From the NCBI RefSeq assembly GCF_024972755.1, contig NZ_CP087724.1, forward strand, positions 2,666,001 through 2,730,000: a stretch of 64,000 bases of DNA, in the 5' to 3' direction. The notes under the pieces were generated by a model, which saw only the letters and a program-made list of their open reading frames with translations, was not told where the DNA came from and searched no databases. The position numbers and the translations under genes were made by a program. Positions 51,563 through 59,345 of the stretch are shown one piece after another. The stretch is from Halanaeroarchaeum sp. HSR-CO. GTDB lineage: Archaea > Halobacteriota > Halobacteria > Halobacteriales > Halobacteriaceae. Position 1 is the first letter of the stretch. The number at the start of each line of letters is the position of its first letter.

Positions 51563-53737
51563 GTGGCAACCGACGACTATCCCCGTTTCTTCCCGAAGCC
51601 GGAGCCCTACGAGAACCAGGGGCCCGCGATGGAGCGTATCGCCGAGTCCCTCGAGGAGGGCCGCGACGTGCTCTTCGAGGGAGCCTGCGGGACCGGGAAG
51701 ACGCTCGCGGCACTCGCGCCAGCCCTGGCGTATGCTCAGGCCAACGACAAGACGGTCGTCATCACGACGAACGTCCACCAGCAGATGCGCCAGTTCATTC
51801 ACGAGGCCCGCGAGATCAACGGTCAGCGACCCATCAACGCGGTCGTCTTCAAGGGAAAGTCCTCGATGTGCCACATCGACGTCGACTACGAGGAGTGTCA
51901 GGTCCTCCGGGACAACACTCACGACCTCGTCGACGCCCAGGCCGAACTCGAAGAGCTCCGGGAGCGCGAGCGCGAGTTGCTCGAACGCTCCCAGGCGGGC
52001 AGCGGCGAGGCGGCAGAGAGCCGACAGACGGTCCTCGAGGAGATCGATCAACTCGAGGCCCAGATCGAAGAACTCCAGTCCGCGAACACCTGCGAGCACT
52101 ACTACAACAACGTCACCCGGGAGGGCGACGCCTTCTTCGGGTGGCTCTACGACGACGTCCGCACCCCCGAGGACATCTACGACTACGCCGACGACCGGGG
52201 CTACTGCGGCTACGAGTTGCTCAAGGAGGGGATGGACGGCGTCGACCTCGCCGTCGCGAACTACCACCACCTCCTCGACCCGTCGATTAGAACGCAGTTC
52301 TTCCGGTGGCTCGGCCGGGACCCCGCCGAGGTAGTGGCCGTCTTCGACGAGGCGCACAACGTCGAGGACGCGGCCCGCGACCACGCGACGCGGACGCTCA
52401 GCGAACGAACGCTCGACGGCGCCCTCGACGAGATGGTCGACCGGGACGACCCCCGGGCCGAGGCGGCCCTTCGCGTGTTCCGCCCATTTCGGGCCGGCCT
52501 CGTCGAGACCTACGACGAGTCGTTCGGCTTCGGTGGTCGCGAAGCCATCGGGCCGAACTGGGAGGACGTCCCCGTGGCGAACGACGAGGGGCGGGACGAC
52601 CTCACCCTCGCCTTCCTCCAGCGGTACGAGGGGCCGGACATCGAGGACGACCTGCGTCTCGCCCAGCAGATCGGCGTCGACCTCGACAAACAGTACGAGG
52701 AGGCGTACAAGCGCGGCGAGGCGAACACCCGCGCGGAGAGCCAGACGCTCGCCGCGAGCGTCTTCATCGAGGCCTACCTGACCGAGGGCGACGAACTCGG
52801 CCAGTATCCCACCCTCGCGGTCCGCCGCGACGAGGGGCGCGACGAGGTCTACGGTCGAGCGGAGCTCTACACCTGCATCCCGCGGCGCGTCACCGAGCCC
52901 CTGTTCGACCAGGTGCACGCGTCGGTCCTGATGAGCGCGACGTTGCGCCCCTTCGACGTGCTCGCGGACGTCCTCGGCCTCGAGGACCCCGAGACCATGG
53001 CCTACGGGTTGAGCTTCCCGGAGTCCCGCCGACGGACCTTCGCCGTCGACGTCCCCCCACTGTTCGCGAGCAAGCGAGAGGACCAGTCCGTCCAGCGGAC
53101 CATCACCGACGCGCTGGCCGACGCCATCCGGTTCACCCCCGGGAACACCCTGCTCTTCTTCCCGAGTTACAGCGAGGCCGAGCGCTACCACGACCTGCTG
53201 GCCGACCGGACCGATTCGAGACGGTATCTCGACCGGCCAGGGGTCTCCGTGGAGGAGCGACGGTCGGAGTTCGTCGCGGAGGACGACGCCGTCATGTTCA
53301 CCTCGCTGTGGGGGACCCTGGCGGAGGGCGTCAGTTTCGACGGGGACGACGCTCGCACTGTCGCCGTCGTCGGCGTCCCGTACCCGCATCTGGACGAACG
53401 GGCCGATGCCGTCCAGACCGCCTACGCGGAGGCCTTCGGCGACCGCGCCGACGACGCTGGCTGGCGCTACGCGGTCGAGATTCCGACCGTCAGGAAGACC
53501 CGCCAGGCACTCGGACGGGTGTTGCGCTCGCCCGACGACTTCGGAGTCCGCGCACTGCTCGACCGGCGCTACACCGCCCGCAGTCGGACCGAGATGGGCG
53601 AGTACAGCGTCAACGAGACGTTCCCTCCAGAGGAGCGCGCCGAACTCGTCGACGTCCAGCCCCAGAAACTCAAGTTCGCGATGCTCAATTTCTTCCAGGG
53701 TCTGGACGCGTACGATGGCGACCCCCCGACGCCCTGA
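51563..53737 (+). CDS. XPD/DinG-like Fe-S superfamily 2 DNA helicase
   Basis: A 724-residue helicase. Walker A is EGACGTGKT (to residue 47) and motif II is VFDEAHNVE. Four cysteines in the right place for the 4Fe-4S cluster are Cys103, Cys112, Cys177 and Cys215. Between the second and third lies a predicted coiled coil (about 126-172, AELEELRERERELLERS). The late motifs MSATLRP, FFPSYSE, GTLAEGVSF and GRVLRSPDDFG are present. It starts with GTG at 51563, about 30 nt after a TTTATA element. XPD-type enzymes unwind DNA 5' to 3'. Confidence 0.93.
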   Translation: MATDDYPRFFPKPEPYENQGPAMERIAESLEEGRDVLFEGACGTGKTLAALAPALAYAQANDKTVVITTNVHQQMRQFIHEAREINGQRPINAVVFKGKSSMCHIDVDYEECQVLRDNTHDLVDAQAELEELRERERELLERSQAGSGEAAESRQTVLEEIDQLEAQIEELQSANTCEHYYNNVTREGDAFFGWLYDDVRTPEDIYDYADDRGYCGYELLKEGMDGVDLAVANYHHLLDPSIRTQFFRWLGRDPAEVVAVFDEAHNVEDAARDHATRTLSERTLDGALDEMVDRDDPRAEAALRVFRPFRAGLVETYDESFGFGGREAIGPNWEDVPVANDEGRDDLTLAFLQRYEGPDIEDDLRLAQQIGVDLDKQYEEAYKRGEANTRAESQTLAASVFIEAYLTEGDELGQYPTLAVRRDEGRDEVYGRAELYTCIPRRVTEPLFDQVHASVLMSATLRPFDVLADVLGLEDPETMAYGLSFPESRRRTFAVDVPPLFASKREDQSVQRTITDALADAIRFTPGNTLLFFPSYSEAERYHDLLADRTDSRRYLDRPGVSVEERRSEFVAEDDAVMFTSLWGTLAEGVSFDGDDARTVAVVGVPYPHLDERADAVQTAYAEAFGDRADDAGWRYAVEIPTVRKTRQALGRVLRSPDDFGVRALLDRRYTARSRTEMGEYSVNETFPPEERAELVDVQPQKLKFAMLNFFQGLDAYDGDPPTP

Positions 53738-53738
53738 G

Positions 53739-54224
53739 CTATCCGTGGGCGGCCAGATAGGTGACCGCCTGCTCGACCAGGGCCGGGTTCGGGGTCGCCA
53801 CGGGCCGGACGGCTCGTATCTCCGCTATCGCGTCGTCAAGCGATCGGTCCTCCTCCATGGCGATGGTCGTCGCCAGGAGGGTCGTGCTCCGCGAGACCCC
53901 CGCCTTGCAGTGGACGAGCAGCGACCCGTCCGCCCGATAGAGACGGCGGGTCGTGTCGACCGCTGCCTCGAAATCCGGCCACTCGTTCTCCGGGCCATCG
54001 ATCAGTGGGTGATGGTGTGTGGTCAGTGGATAGGACGTCTGGGTCGCCGAGACCACGTACTCGAACCGCCGGTCGTGCTGGGCCGAATCCGCCGACCGCC
54101 AGTTACCGATGAACAGCGGTCGATCGCCGATCCGGCGGATGACCGGGCGGTCCTCGACGTAGCCGACCGGTCGGACGACCGGTTCGTCGGACGCCGATCC
54201 AGGAGACCGCTCGTCGGTGGGCAC
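53739..54224 (-). CDS. Dual-specificity protein phosphatase
   Basis: A 161-residue phosphatase. The P-loop signature HCKAGVSRS (His105 to Ser113, nucleophile Cys106, Arg112) fits cysteine-dependent dual-specificity phosphatases, and the general-acid Asp is likely Asp76 in PLIDGPEN. The first 40 residues are a tail without known domain. It converges on the helicase gene with one base between stops. Substrates in haloarchaea are not known. Confidence 0.9.
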   Translation of the reverse strand: MPTDERSPGSASDEPVVRPVGYVEDRPVIRRIGDRPLFIGNWRSADSAQHDRRFEYVVSATQTSYPLTTHHHPLIDGPENEWPDFEAAVDTTRRLYRADGSLLVHCKAGVSRSTTLLATTIAMEEDRSLDDAIAEIRAVRPVATPNPALVEQAVTYLAAHG

Positions 54225-54275
54225 AGTTCGAGATGGGCACTGCTCGCTGATGAGCGTTCCCCCTGAACCGGCGTC

Positions 54276-54788
54276 TCACGCCGGTAGCGAGACCGATTCG
54301 ATGCGTTCGCCGTGGCGGGCGTCGTAGAATTCGAGTTCGTCGACCGTCCAGGAGACCGTCTCCAGCGGCGCGTTCCGGAGTCGCTCGAATGCCCTGTCGT
54401 CGCCACCGCGTGCGAGGGTGACGTGGGGGGTATACTCGTCACCCTCGAGGTCGGGGAGCGCCCCGAGCGCGTCGGCCAGTCGCTCGTGGAGCGAGCGGAG
54501 ACCCGGGCTCTCCACACCGAGATAGGCGACCGGACCGCGACCGTGCGGCGGGTCCTCGAAGACGCCGACCGAACCGATGCGGGCTTCGAAGGCGGGAGCG
54601 CCGCTGAGCGCCGCTCTGGCCCGTCGTTCGGCACCCAGGTACTCCCGGCGGTCGTCGGCGTCGAGTCGTTTGACGACCAGCGTCCGCGTGCGACCGTCCC
54701 GAATCCGGTCGAAGCCCACGAGCGCCGGTCGCAGCGCATCGACGGCCTCGTGGACCGCGGACGGCAACGGGACGTTCAGACTGTACAC
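54276..54788 (-). CDS. 2H phosphoesterase-like protein with degenerate first motif
   Basis: A 170-residue protein of the 2'-5' RNA ligase-like group. The second motif HVTL is intact (residues 122-125, TPHVTLARGG), but the first site reads RTRT (residues 33-36) where HxTx is expected, so one catalytic histidine is missing. The strand order and length otherwise fit. Thus it is either inactive or binds cyclic ends without cleavage. It follows the phosphatase at 51 nt. The second 2H protein of the window, at 8459-9013, has both motifs. Confidence 0.8.
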   Translation of the reverse strand: MYSLNVPLPSAVHEAVDALRPALVGFDRIRDGRTRTLVVKRLDADDRREYLGAERRARAALSGAPAFEARIGSVGVFEDPPHGRGPVAYLGVESPGLRSLHERLADALGALPDLEGDEYTPHVTLARGGDDRAFERLRNAPLETVSWTVDELEFYDARHGERIESVSLPA

Positions 54789-54849
54789 GGTCGGTGTTCG
54801 GCGTGGGGCGATTTGTGGTTGACGCTCGAATCGGTCGGCGACGGGCGAC

Positions 54850-55041
54850 TCAGAACCGGTCCAACAGCCAGAGGACGACCAGCCCCACGACGGCGACCGC
54901 GAGGAGGATGGGGAGAACCTCGAAGACGAACCAGAACGTCAACTGGAGGACGAGTTGCACGGCCCACAGTACGAGAATGACGACGAGCAGGAGGAGGGCG
55001 ACCCGCAAGAGGGTCGATCCGTCGAGGGATGGGCGGTTCAT
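54850..55041 (-). CDS. Small two-helix membrane protein
   Basis: A 63-residue protein with hydrophobic residues from 11 to 60, probably two helices separated near residue 35, and the opening MNRPSLDGSTLLR. Small proteins starting with MNRPSLD are common in haloarchaea and have no known role. Clear ATG at 55041. It lies 61 nt before the 2H-like gene and is divergent from the argG leader. Confidence 0.75.
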   Translation of the reverse strand: MNRPSLDGSTLLRVALLLLVVILVLWAVQLVLQLTFWFVFEVLPILLAVAVVGLVVLWLLDRF

Positions 55042-55108
55042 CGGGCATGCGTAGGCCTACCGTGACAATAAGCCTGTGGAACGGCGAGCGTTGCGCGCGA
55101 ACGAAGCG

Positions 55109-55116
55109 TTAATATA
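55109..55116 (+). promoter_or_regulatory. TATA element of the argG leader transcript
   Basis: TTAATATA lies about 27-34 nt upstream of the ATG at 55143 and more than 200 nt upstream of argG. It would start a transcript at about 55138-55142, giving argG an unusually long leader of nearly 190 nt. Confidence 0.55.
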
Positions 55117-55142
55117 CTGCCCCCAGTAACGACCCAATACCG

Positions 55143-55235
55143 ATGCACGCTCCGGCCAGCGCCGTGGGTTCGCCCGCCGCTAGCCAGGAGTCCGTCTCCA
55201 TTCTCGCGGTCCGACGACGACCGGGGTCCTTCTAG
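55143..55235 (+). CDS. Candidate arginine leader peptide (30 codons)
   Basis: A 30-codon frame that would begin almost exactly at the transcription start predicted from the TATA box. Near its end are three consecutive CGA arginine codons (55212-55220) in ILAVRRRPGSF. The TAG stop sits inside a perfect hairpin (55223-55240), and argG, an arginine synthesis gene, starts 94 nt further on. This is the layout of an amino-acid leader peptide in bacterial attenuation. Such control is not established in haloarchaea, and a chance frame is possible. Confidence 0.45.
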   Translation: MHAPASAVGSPAASQESVSILAVRRRPGSF

Positions 55236-55240
55236 ACCCC
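55223..55240 (+). promoter_or_regulatory. Hairpin overlapping the leader-peptide stop codon
   Basis: GGGGTC, a 6-nt loop CTTCTA and GACCCC form a perfect 6-bp stem starting 3 nt after the third arginine codon. The loop and the second arm contain the TAG stop. No T-run follows. The CGACGA of the arginine codons can alternatively pair with TCGTCG at 55265-55270 or 55282-55287, which lie closer to argG. Confidence 0.45.
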
Positions 55241-55328
55241 CTACCATTCCTCCATCGACCGGACTCGTCGCTCGTTGCAACTCGTCGCGGCACCGTCTCT
55301 CGATTACACCCCCACCAACCACACCACA

Positions 55329-56573
55329 ATGTCACAGGAAACCGTCGCACTCGCCTTCTCGGGCGGGCTCGACACCACGGTCAGCGTACCGCTGCTCAAA
55401 GAAGAATACGGCTACGACGACGTTATCGGCGTCACCGTCGACGTCGGCCAACCCCAGGCCGAGTTCGACGAGGCGACCGAGACCGCCGAGGCACTCGACC
55501 TCGAACACTACGTCGTCGACGCCACCGAGGAGTTCGCCGACGTCTGCTTCGACGCGGTCCAGGCGAACGCCACCTACCAGGGCTACCCACTCGGTACCGC
55601 CCTCGCACGCCCGGTCATCGCCCAGAAGATCCTGGACGTCGCCGAGGAACACGGCGCGACCGCCGTCGCCCACGGCGCCACCGGGAAGGGCAACGACCAG
55701 CTCCGCTTCGAGGCGGTCTGGCGCCAGTCCGACCTCGACGTCATCGCCCCCATCCGCGAACTCGGCCTCACGCGCGAGTGGGAGATAGAGTACGCCGAGG
55801 AGAAGGGCCTGCCAGTCGACGCCGGCAACGACGGCGAGTGGTCCATCGACTCGAACCTCTGGAGTCGCTCCGTCGAGGGCGGCGACCTCGAGGATCCGGC
55901 ACACGTCCCGACCGAAGACATCTACGACTGGACCGTCGCGCCCACGGCCGAGACGGAGACAGTCGAGATAACCTTCGAGGCCGGCGTGCCGGTCGCCGTC
56001 GACGGCGACGAGATGGCCCCAGTATCCCTCATCGAGTACCTCAACGACCTCGCCGGCCAGTACGGCGTCGGTCGCACGGACCTCATGGAAGACCGCATGC
56101 TCGGGCTGAAGGTGCGCGAGAACTACGAGCACCCGGCGGCCACCACGCTCCTCGCCGCCCACGAAGCCCTCGAAGGGCTGGTATTGACCAAAGACGAGCG
56201 CCAGTTCAAGAACTCCGTCGACCAGGAGTGGGCCGAGAAGGCCTACGAGGGGCTGCTCTCCGTCCCGCTCGTGAGCGCCCTCGACGGCTTCATCGCCGAG
56301 ACCCAGACCGCCGTAACCGGCACGGTGACCGTGAAGTTCGAGGGCGGCCAGGCTCGCCCCGTCGCCCGCGAGAGCGACTACTCGGTCTACTCCGAATCGG
56401 CCGCTTCCTTCGACACCGCGGGCGTCCTGGGCGACATCACGCAGGACGACGCAACCGGCGTCGCGAAATACCACGGCTTCCAGGGCCGCCTCGCCAACGC
56501 CGCGAAATCGGAGACCGAGACCACGAAGCCAACCCACGAACTGACCGCCGACGGCGGCGCTGACGAGGAATAA
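55329..56573 (+). CDS. argG: Argininosuccinate synthase
   Basis: A 414-residue ATP-dependent enzyme that joins citrulline and aspartate. The PP-loop LAFSGGLDTTVSVPLL is at the N-terminus. GATGKGNDQLRFE, the SIDSNLWSRSVEGG block and VGRTDLMEDRMLGLKVRENYE follow the family. The acidic C-terminal tail (TADGGADEE) is a halophilic feature. argH follows after 3 nt. A leader of nearly 190 nt lies upstream with a possible leader peptide. Confidence 0.97.
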   Translation: MSQETVALAFSGGLDTTVSVPLLKEEYGYDDVIGVTVDVGQPQAEFDEATETAEALDLEHYVVDATEEFADVCFDAVQANATYQGYPLGTALARPVIAQKILDVAEEHGATAVAHGATGKGNDQLRFEAVWRQSDLDVIAPIRELGLTREWEIEYAEEKGLPVDAGNDGEWSIDSNLWSRSVEGGDLEDPAHVPTEDIYDWTVAPTAETETVEITFEAGVPVAVDGDEMAPVSLIEYLNDLAGQYGVGRTDLMEDRMLGLKVRENYEHPAATTLLAAHEALEGLVLTKDERQFKNSVDQEWAEKAYEGLLSVPLVSALDGFIAETQTAVTGTVTVKFEGGQARPVARESDYSVYSESAASFDTAGVLGDITQDDATGVAKYHGFQGRLANAAKSETETTKPTHELTADGGADEE

Positions 56574-56576
56574 CGG

Positions 56577-58052
56577 ATGCACGAGGGCGACGACGGACCC
56601 GACTCGGTGGTGCGCCGCGACCGCTTCAGCGGCGGCCCCGCGCGCGAGTTCCTCTCCTCGATGGACGCGGACGAGCGCATCTTCACCGCCGACCTCGCGG
56701 TCGACCGCGCCCACGTCGCCATGCTCGCCGAACAGGACGTCGTCGCGGACGACGAGGCTGGGGCAATCTTCGGCGCCCTCGACGACGTCGAGCAAGCGGG
56801 CTTCGAGGCGCTCCCCGAGGGCGAGGACGTCCACGAAGCCATCGAGACCGCCGTCATCGACGCGGTCGGTGGAGTCGGCGGCAAGATGCACACCGCGCGT
56901 TCGCGCAACGACGAGGTCGCGACGTGCATCCGGTATCGCCTCCGCGACGACCTGCTCGAGGCCATCGCAGTCACAGTCGGATTCCGCGAGCAACTGACCG
57001 AGGTAGCGACCGCGCATACCGACACCGTGATGCCGGGCTACACGCACCTCCAGCCCGCACAGCCAACGACGGTCGCCCACTGGCTCTCGTCGTACGCGCA
57101 GGCGGCCGAGCGCGACACTGCCCGCCTGCTGGACGCCTACGATCGGACCAACCAGTCGCCACTCGGGGCGGCGGCCTTCGCGGGGACGCCGTTCGACGTC
57201 GACCGCGAGCGCACGGCCGATCTGCTGGGCTTCGAGGGCCTCGTGGAGAACTCGATGGACGCGGTCTCGGCCCGCGATTTCCTCGTGGAGTCTGTCGCCG
57301 CGCTGGCCGGCCTGTCGACCACGCTCTCCGGCCTGGCAGAAGATCTGATCGTCCTCGCGAACAAGGGACTCGTCGAACTGGACGACGACTACGCCTCGAC
57401 GTCCTCGATCATGCCCCAGAAGAAGAACCCGGATACGCTCGAACTCGTTCGGTCGACCGCGGGCGACGCGAGCGCGGCGCTCGACGGCTTACTGACCACG
57501 CTGAAGGGGCTCCCCCGCTCGTACAACCGCGATCTGCAGAACGCGACCGGCTACGCCTGGAACGCCGTCGACGCCGTGACCGCGGCGACCGAGGTGGCGG
57601 GTGGGGCGGTCGGCACGGCCACGTGGCCCGAAGAGCCGCTCGAAACCGCCGCCGGCGAGGGCTTCTCGACGGCGACCGGCGTCGCCGACCTGCTGGCGAT
57701 GGGTGGCCTGCCGTTCAGGACGGCCCACGAGATCGTCGCGCACGCCGCCGAGGCCGGCGCGGCACGCGACGACGAACCGGGCCTCGCCGACGTCGAGGCC
57801 GCCACCCGCGAGGTCACCGGCTCGGCCCTCGCCGAGTTCGCCGCTGCCGAGGCCGTCGAATCGGCGCTCGACCCGACAGAGAGCGTGTCGTCTCGCGATT
57901 CGCGGGGTGGCCCCGCCCCGGGTGCGGCCGACGAGACCCTCGACGACCTGACGTCGGCCGTCGCGGCCCATCGCGACGCGGTCCAGACGCGCCAGACGAA
58001 CCTCGACGACGCGGCGAAACGGCTCCAGGAGGTCGTGGCGAGCCATGAGTGA
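56577..58052 (+). CDS. argH: Argininosuccinate lyase
   Basis: A 491-residue lyase that splits argininosuccinate into arginine and fumarate, the last step of the pathway. It has MHTARSRNDEVAT, PGYTHLQPAQPTTVAHW and the signature SSIMPQKKNPDTLE. The C-terminal domain carries a Ser/Arg/Gly-rich segment (about 438-452, RDSRGGPAPGA) as in other haloarchaeal ArgH. It lies 3 nt after argG. The final bases overlap a tiny frame beginning GTG at 58049. Confidence 0.97.
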   Translation: MHEGDDGPDSVVRRDRFSGGPAREFLSSMDADERIFTADLAVDRAHVAMLAEQDVVADDEAGAIFGALDDVEQAGFEALPEGEDVHEAIETAVIDAVGGVGGKMHTARSRNDEVATCIRYRLRDDLLEAIAVTVGFREQLTEVATAHTDTVMPGYTHLQPAQPTTVAHWLSSYAQAAERDTARLLDAYDRTNQSPLGAAAFAGTPFDVDRERTADLLGFEGLVENSMDAVSARDFLVESVAALAGLSTTLSGLAEDLIVLANKGLVELDDDYASTSSIMPQKKNPDTLELVRSTAGDASAALDGLLTTLKGLPRSYNRDLQNATGYAWNAVDAVTAATEVAGGAVGTATWPEEPLETAAGEGFSTATGVADLLAMGGLPFRTAHEIVAHAAEAGAARDDEPGLADVEAATREVTGSALAEFAAAEAVESALDPTESVSSRDSRGGPAPGAADETLDDLTSAVAAHRDAVQTRQTNLDDAAKRLQEVVASHE

Positions 58053-58162
58053 GCGACGACCGCGCGGACCCGTCGTGGACCGACCTCGACGACCGCGACG
58101 AATCGCCGTGGCCCCTCGACGACCGCGACGAGAACCGCCCCGTCCCGGGGCACATATCATAA
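58049..58162 (+). CDS. Possible 37-residue acidic micro-protein
   Basis: A GTG-started frame overlapping the argH stop by 4 nt and ending at a TAA. The sequence is very acidic and contains a short internal duplication, LDDRDESPWP followed by LDDRDENRPV (from a 31-bp direct repeat around 58084-58140). The alternative frame from the ATG at 58045 gives an Arg/Pro-rich product, unlike haloarchaeal proteins, which speaks for the GTG frame. A GC-rich inverted repeat (58165-58181) follows. It could be a real small protein or simply repeat-containing spacer. Confidence 0.35.
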   Translation: MSDDRADPSWTDLDDRDESPWPLDDRDENRPVPGHIS

Positions 58163-58164
58163 TA

Positions 58165-58181
58165 CCGCCATTGGCCGGCGG
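58165..58181. terminator. GC-rich hairpin after argH (possible terminator)
   Basis: CCGCC, a 7-nt loop and GGCGG form a perfect 5-bp stem between the argGH unit and the lysW promoter. No clear T-run follows, so termination here is only a suggestion. Confidence 0.3.
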
Positions 58182-58262
58182 ATTACGAAACTGGGTCTTT
58201 GAAGGTTGAAACGTCGTTAGACGGTAGTCTGCTAGTTGTAATTATTCTGGTAGTATCGATAT

Positions 58263-58272
58263 CCTTAAGTAG
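58263..58272 (+). promoter_or_regulatory. TATA element of the lysW operon
   Basis: CCTTAAGTAG lies about 25-34 nt upstream of the lysW ATG at 58297. This suggests that lysW-argE form a transcript separate from argGH, with almost no leader. Confidence 0.5.
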
Positions 58273-58296
58273 ATACGTCCGGAACACACGATTGCA

Positions 58297-58461
58297 ATGA
58301 CAACGTGTCCCGAGTGTGGGGCCGACGTGGCCCTGCACGACGACCTGGAAGTCGGAGAGATCGTCGACTGTGCGACCTGCGGTACCGAACTGGAGGTCAC
58401 CGACGTGAGCCCGCCGGTCCTCGAGCGAGCCCCGGAGCTCGACGAGGACTGGGGGGAGTGA
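58297..58461 (+). CDS. lysW: Amino-group carrier protein LysW/ArgW
   Basis: A 54-residue carrier protein to whose C-terminal glutamate the substrate amino group is attached during arginine (and possibly lysine) synthesis. A zinc finger is formed by Cys4, Cys7, Cys25 and Cys28 (CPEC and CATC). The C-terminus ends in the required EDWGE motif. The gene is short and is easily overlooked, but it is in the right place, directly before lysX, with a 4-nt overlap. Confidence 0.95.
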   Translation: MTTCPECGADVALHDDLEVGEIVDCATCGTELEVTDVSPPVLERAPELDEDWGE

Positions 58462-59345
58462 CCGTGGACGTCGGCCTCCTCTACTCCCGGATCCGCCAGG
58501 ACGAAAAGCTCCTCCTCAACGAGCTACGCGAGCGCGGCCACGAGGTGCACAAGGTGGACGTCCGCAAACAGCAGTTCGGCCTGCAGGAGGCGAGCGTCGA
58601 CTTCGACGCGATGGACGTCGTCCTGGACCGCACCCTCGCGACCAGCCGCTCGCTGTACACCACGAGCTTCCTGGACGCCTACGACGTCCCCGTGGTGAAC
58701 GACGCGGAGACGGCCCGCGTCTGTGCCGACAAGGTCCAGACCACGCTCGCGCTCGCGAACGCAGACGTTTCCACCCCCGAGACCACGGTCGCCTACACCG
58801 TCGACAGTGCGATGGAAGCCATCGAGTCCTTCGGCTACCCCGTCGTGCTCAAGCCCGTCGTCGGCTCGTGGGGTCGCCTGATGGCCCGCATCGAGGACGA
58901 ACACGCCGCCGAGGCCATCCTCGAGCACAAGGCGACACTCGGCCACTACGAGCACAAGGTGTTCTACGTCCAGGAGTTCGTGGACAAGCCGGGCCGGGAT
59001 TTCCGCGTACTCGCCCTCGACGGCCAGCCAATCGCGGGGATGGTACGCTCCTCGGACCACTGGCTCACGAACGCCGCCAAGGGGGCCGAGACCGCCGAAC
59101 TCGAGATCACCCCGGAGATTGCAGACCTCGTCTCGCAGGCGAGCGCGGCCGTCGGCGGCGGCATGCTCGGCGTCGACATCATGGAGACCGACGACGGCTA
59201 CACCGTCCACGAGGTCAACCACACCGTCGAGTTCAAGGCGCTGACCGACGCCGTCTCCGTCGACGTTCCCGCAACGGTCGTCGACTGGCTCGAGGGGGAG
59301 GCCGCCCAGGCGGCCGACCCACACGCCGGCGAGGTGACCGCCTGA
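58458..59345 (+). CDS. argX: LysW-glutamate ligase (ArgX/LysX)
   Basis: A 295-residue ATP-grasp enzyme that attaches glutamate (or alpha-aminoadipate) to the C-terminus of LysW. The start is GTG at 58458, overlapping the lysW stop; a second GTG at 58464 is possible. The ATP-grasp parts are PVVLKPVVGSWGRLMARI, FYVQEFVDKPGRDFRVLALDG and the metal site VDIMETDDGYTVHEVNHTVEF. Because no lysine-specific genes are in the window and argG/argH are next door, the arginine role is more likely. Confidence 0.93.
   Translation: MTVDVGLLYSRIRQDEKLLLNELRERGHEVHKVDVRKQQFGLQEASVDFDAMDVVLDRTLATSRSLYTTSFLDAYDVPVVNDAETARVCADKVQTTLALANADVSTPETTVAYTVDSAMEAIESFGYPVVLKPVVGSWGRLMARIEDEHAAEAILEHKATLGHYEHKVFYVQEFVDKPGRDFRVLALDGQPIAGMVRSSDHWLTNAAKGAETAELEITPEIADLVSQASAAVGGGMLGVDIMETDDGYTVHEVNHTVEFKALTDAVSVDVPATVVDWLEGEAAQAADPHAGEVTA

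Noticed and set aside
58045-58200. ATG-started frame after argH
   Set aside because: Gives an Arg/Pro-rich product from the same bases; the GTG frame at 58049 has the better composition.
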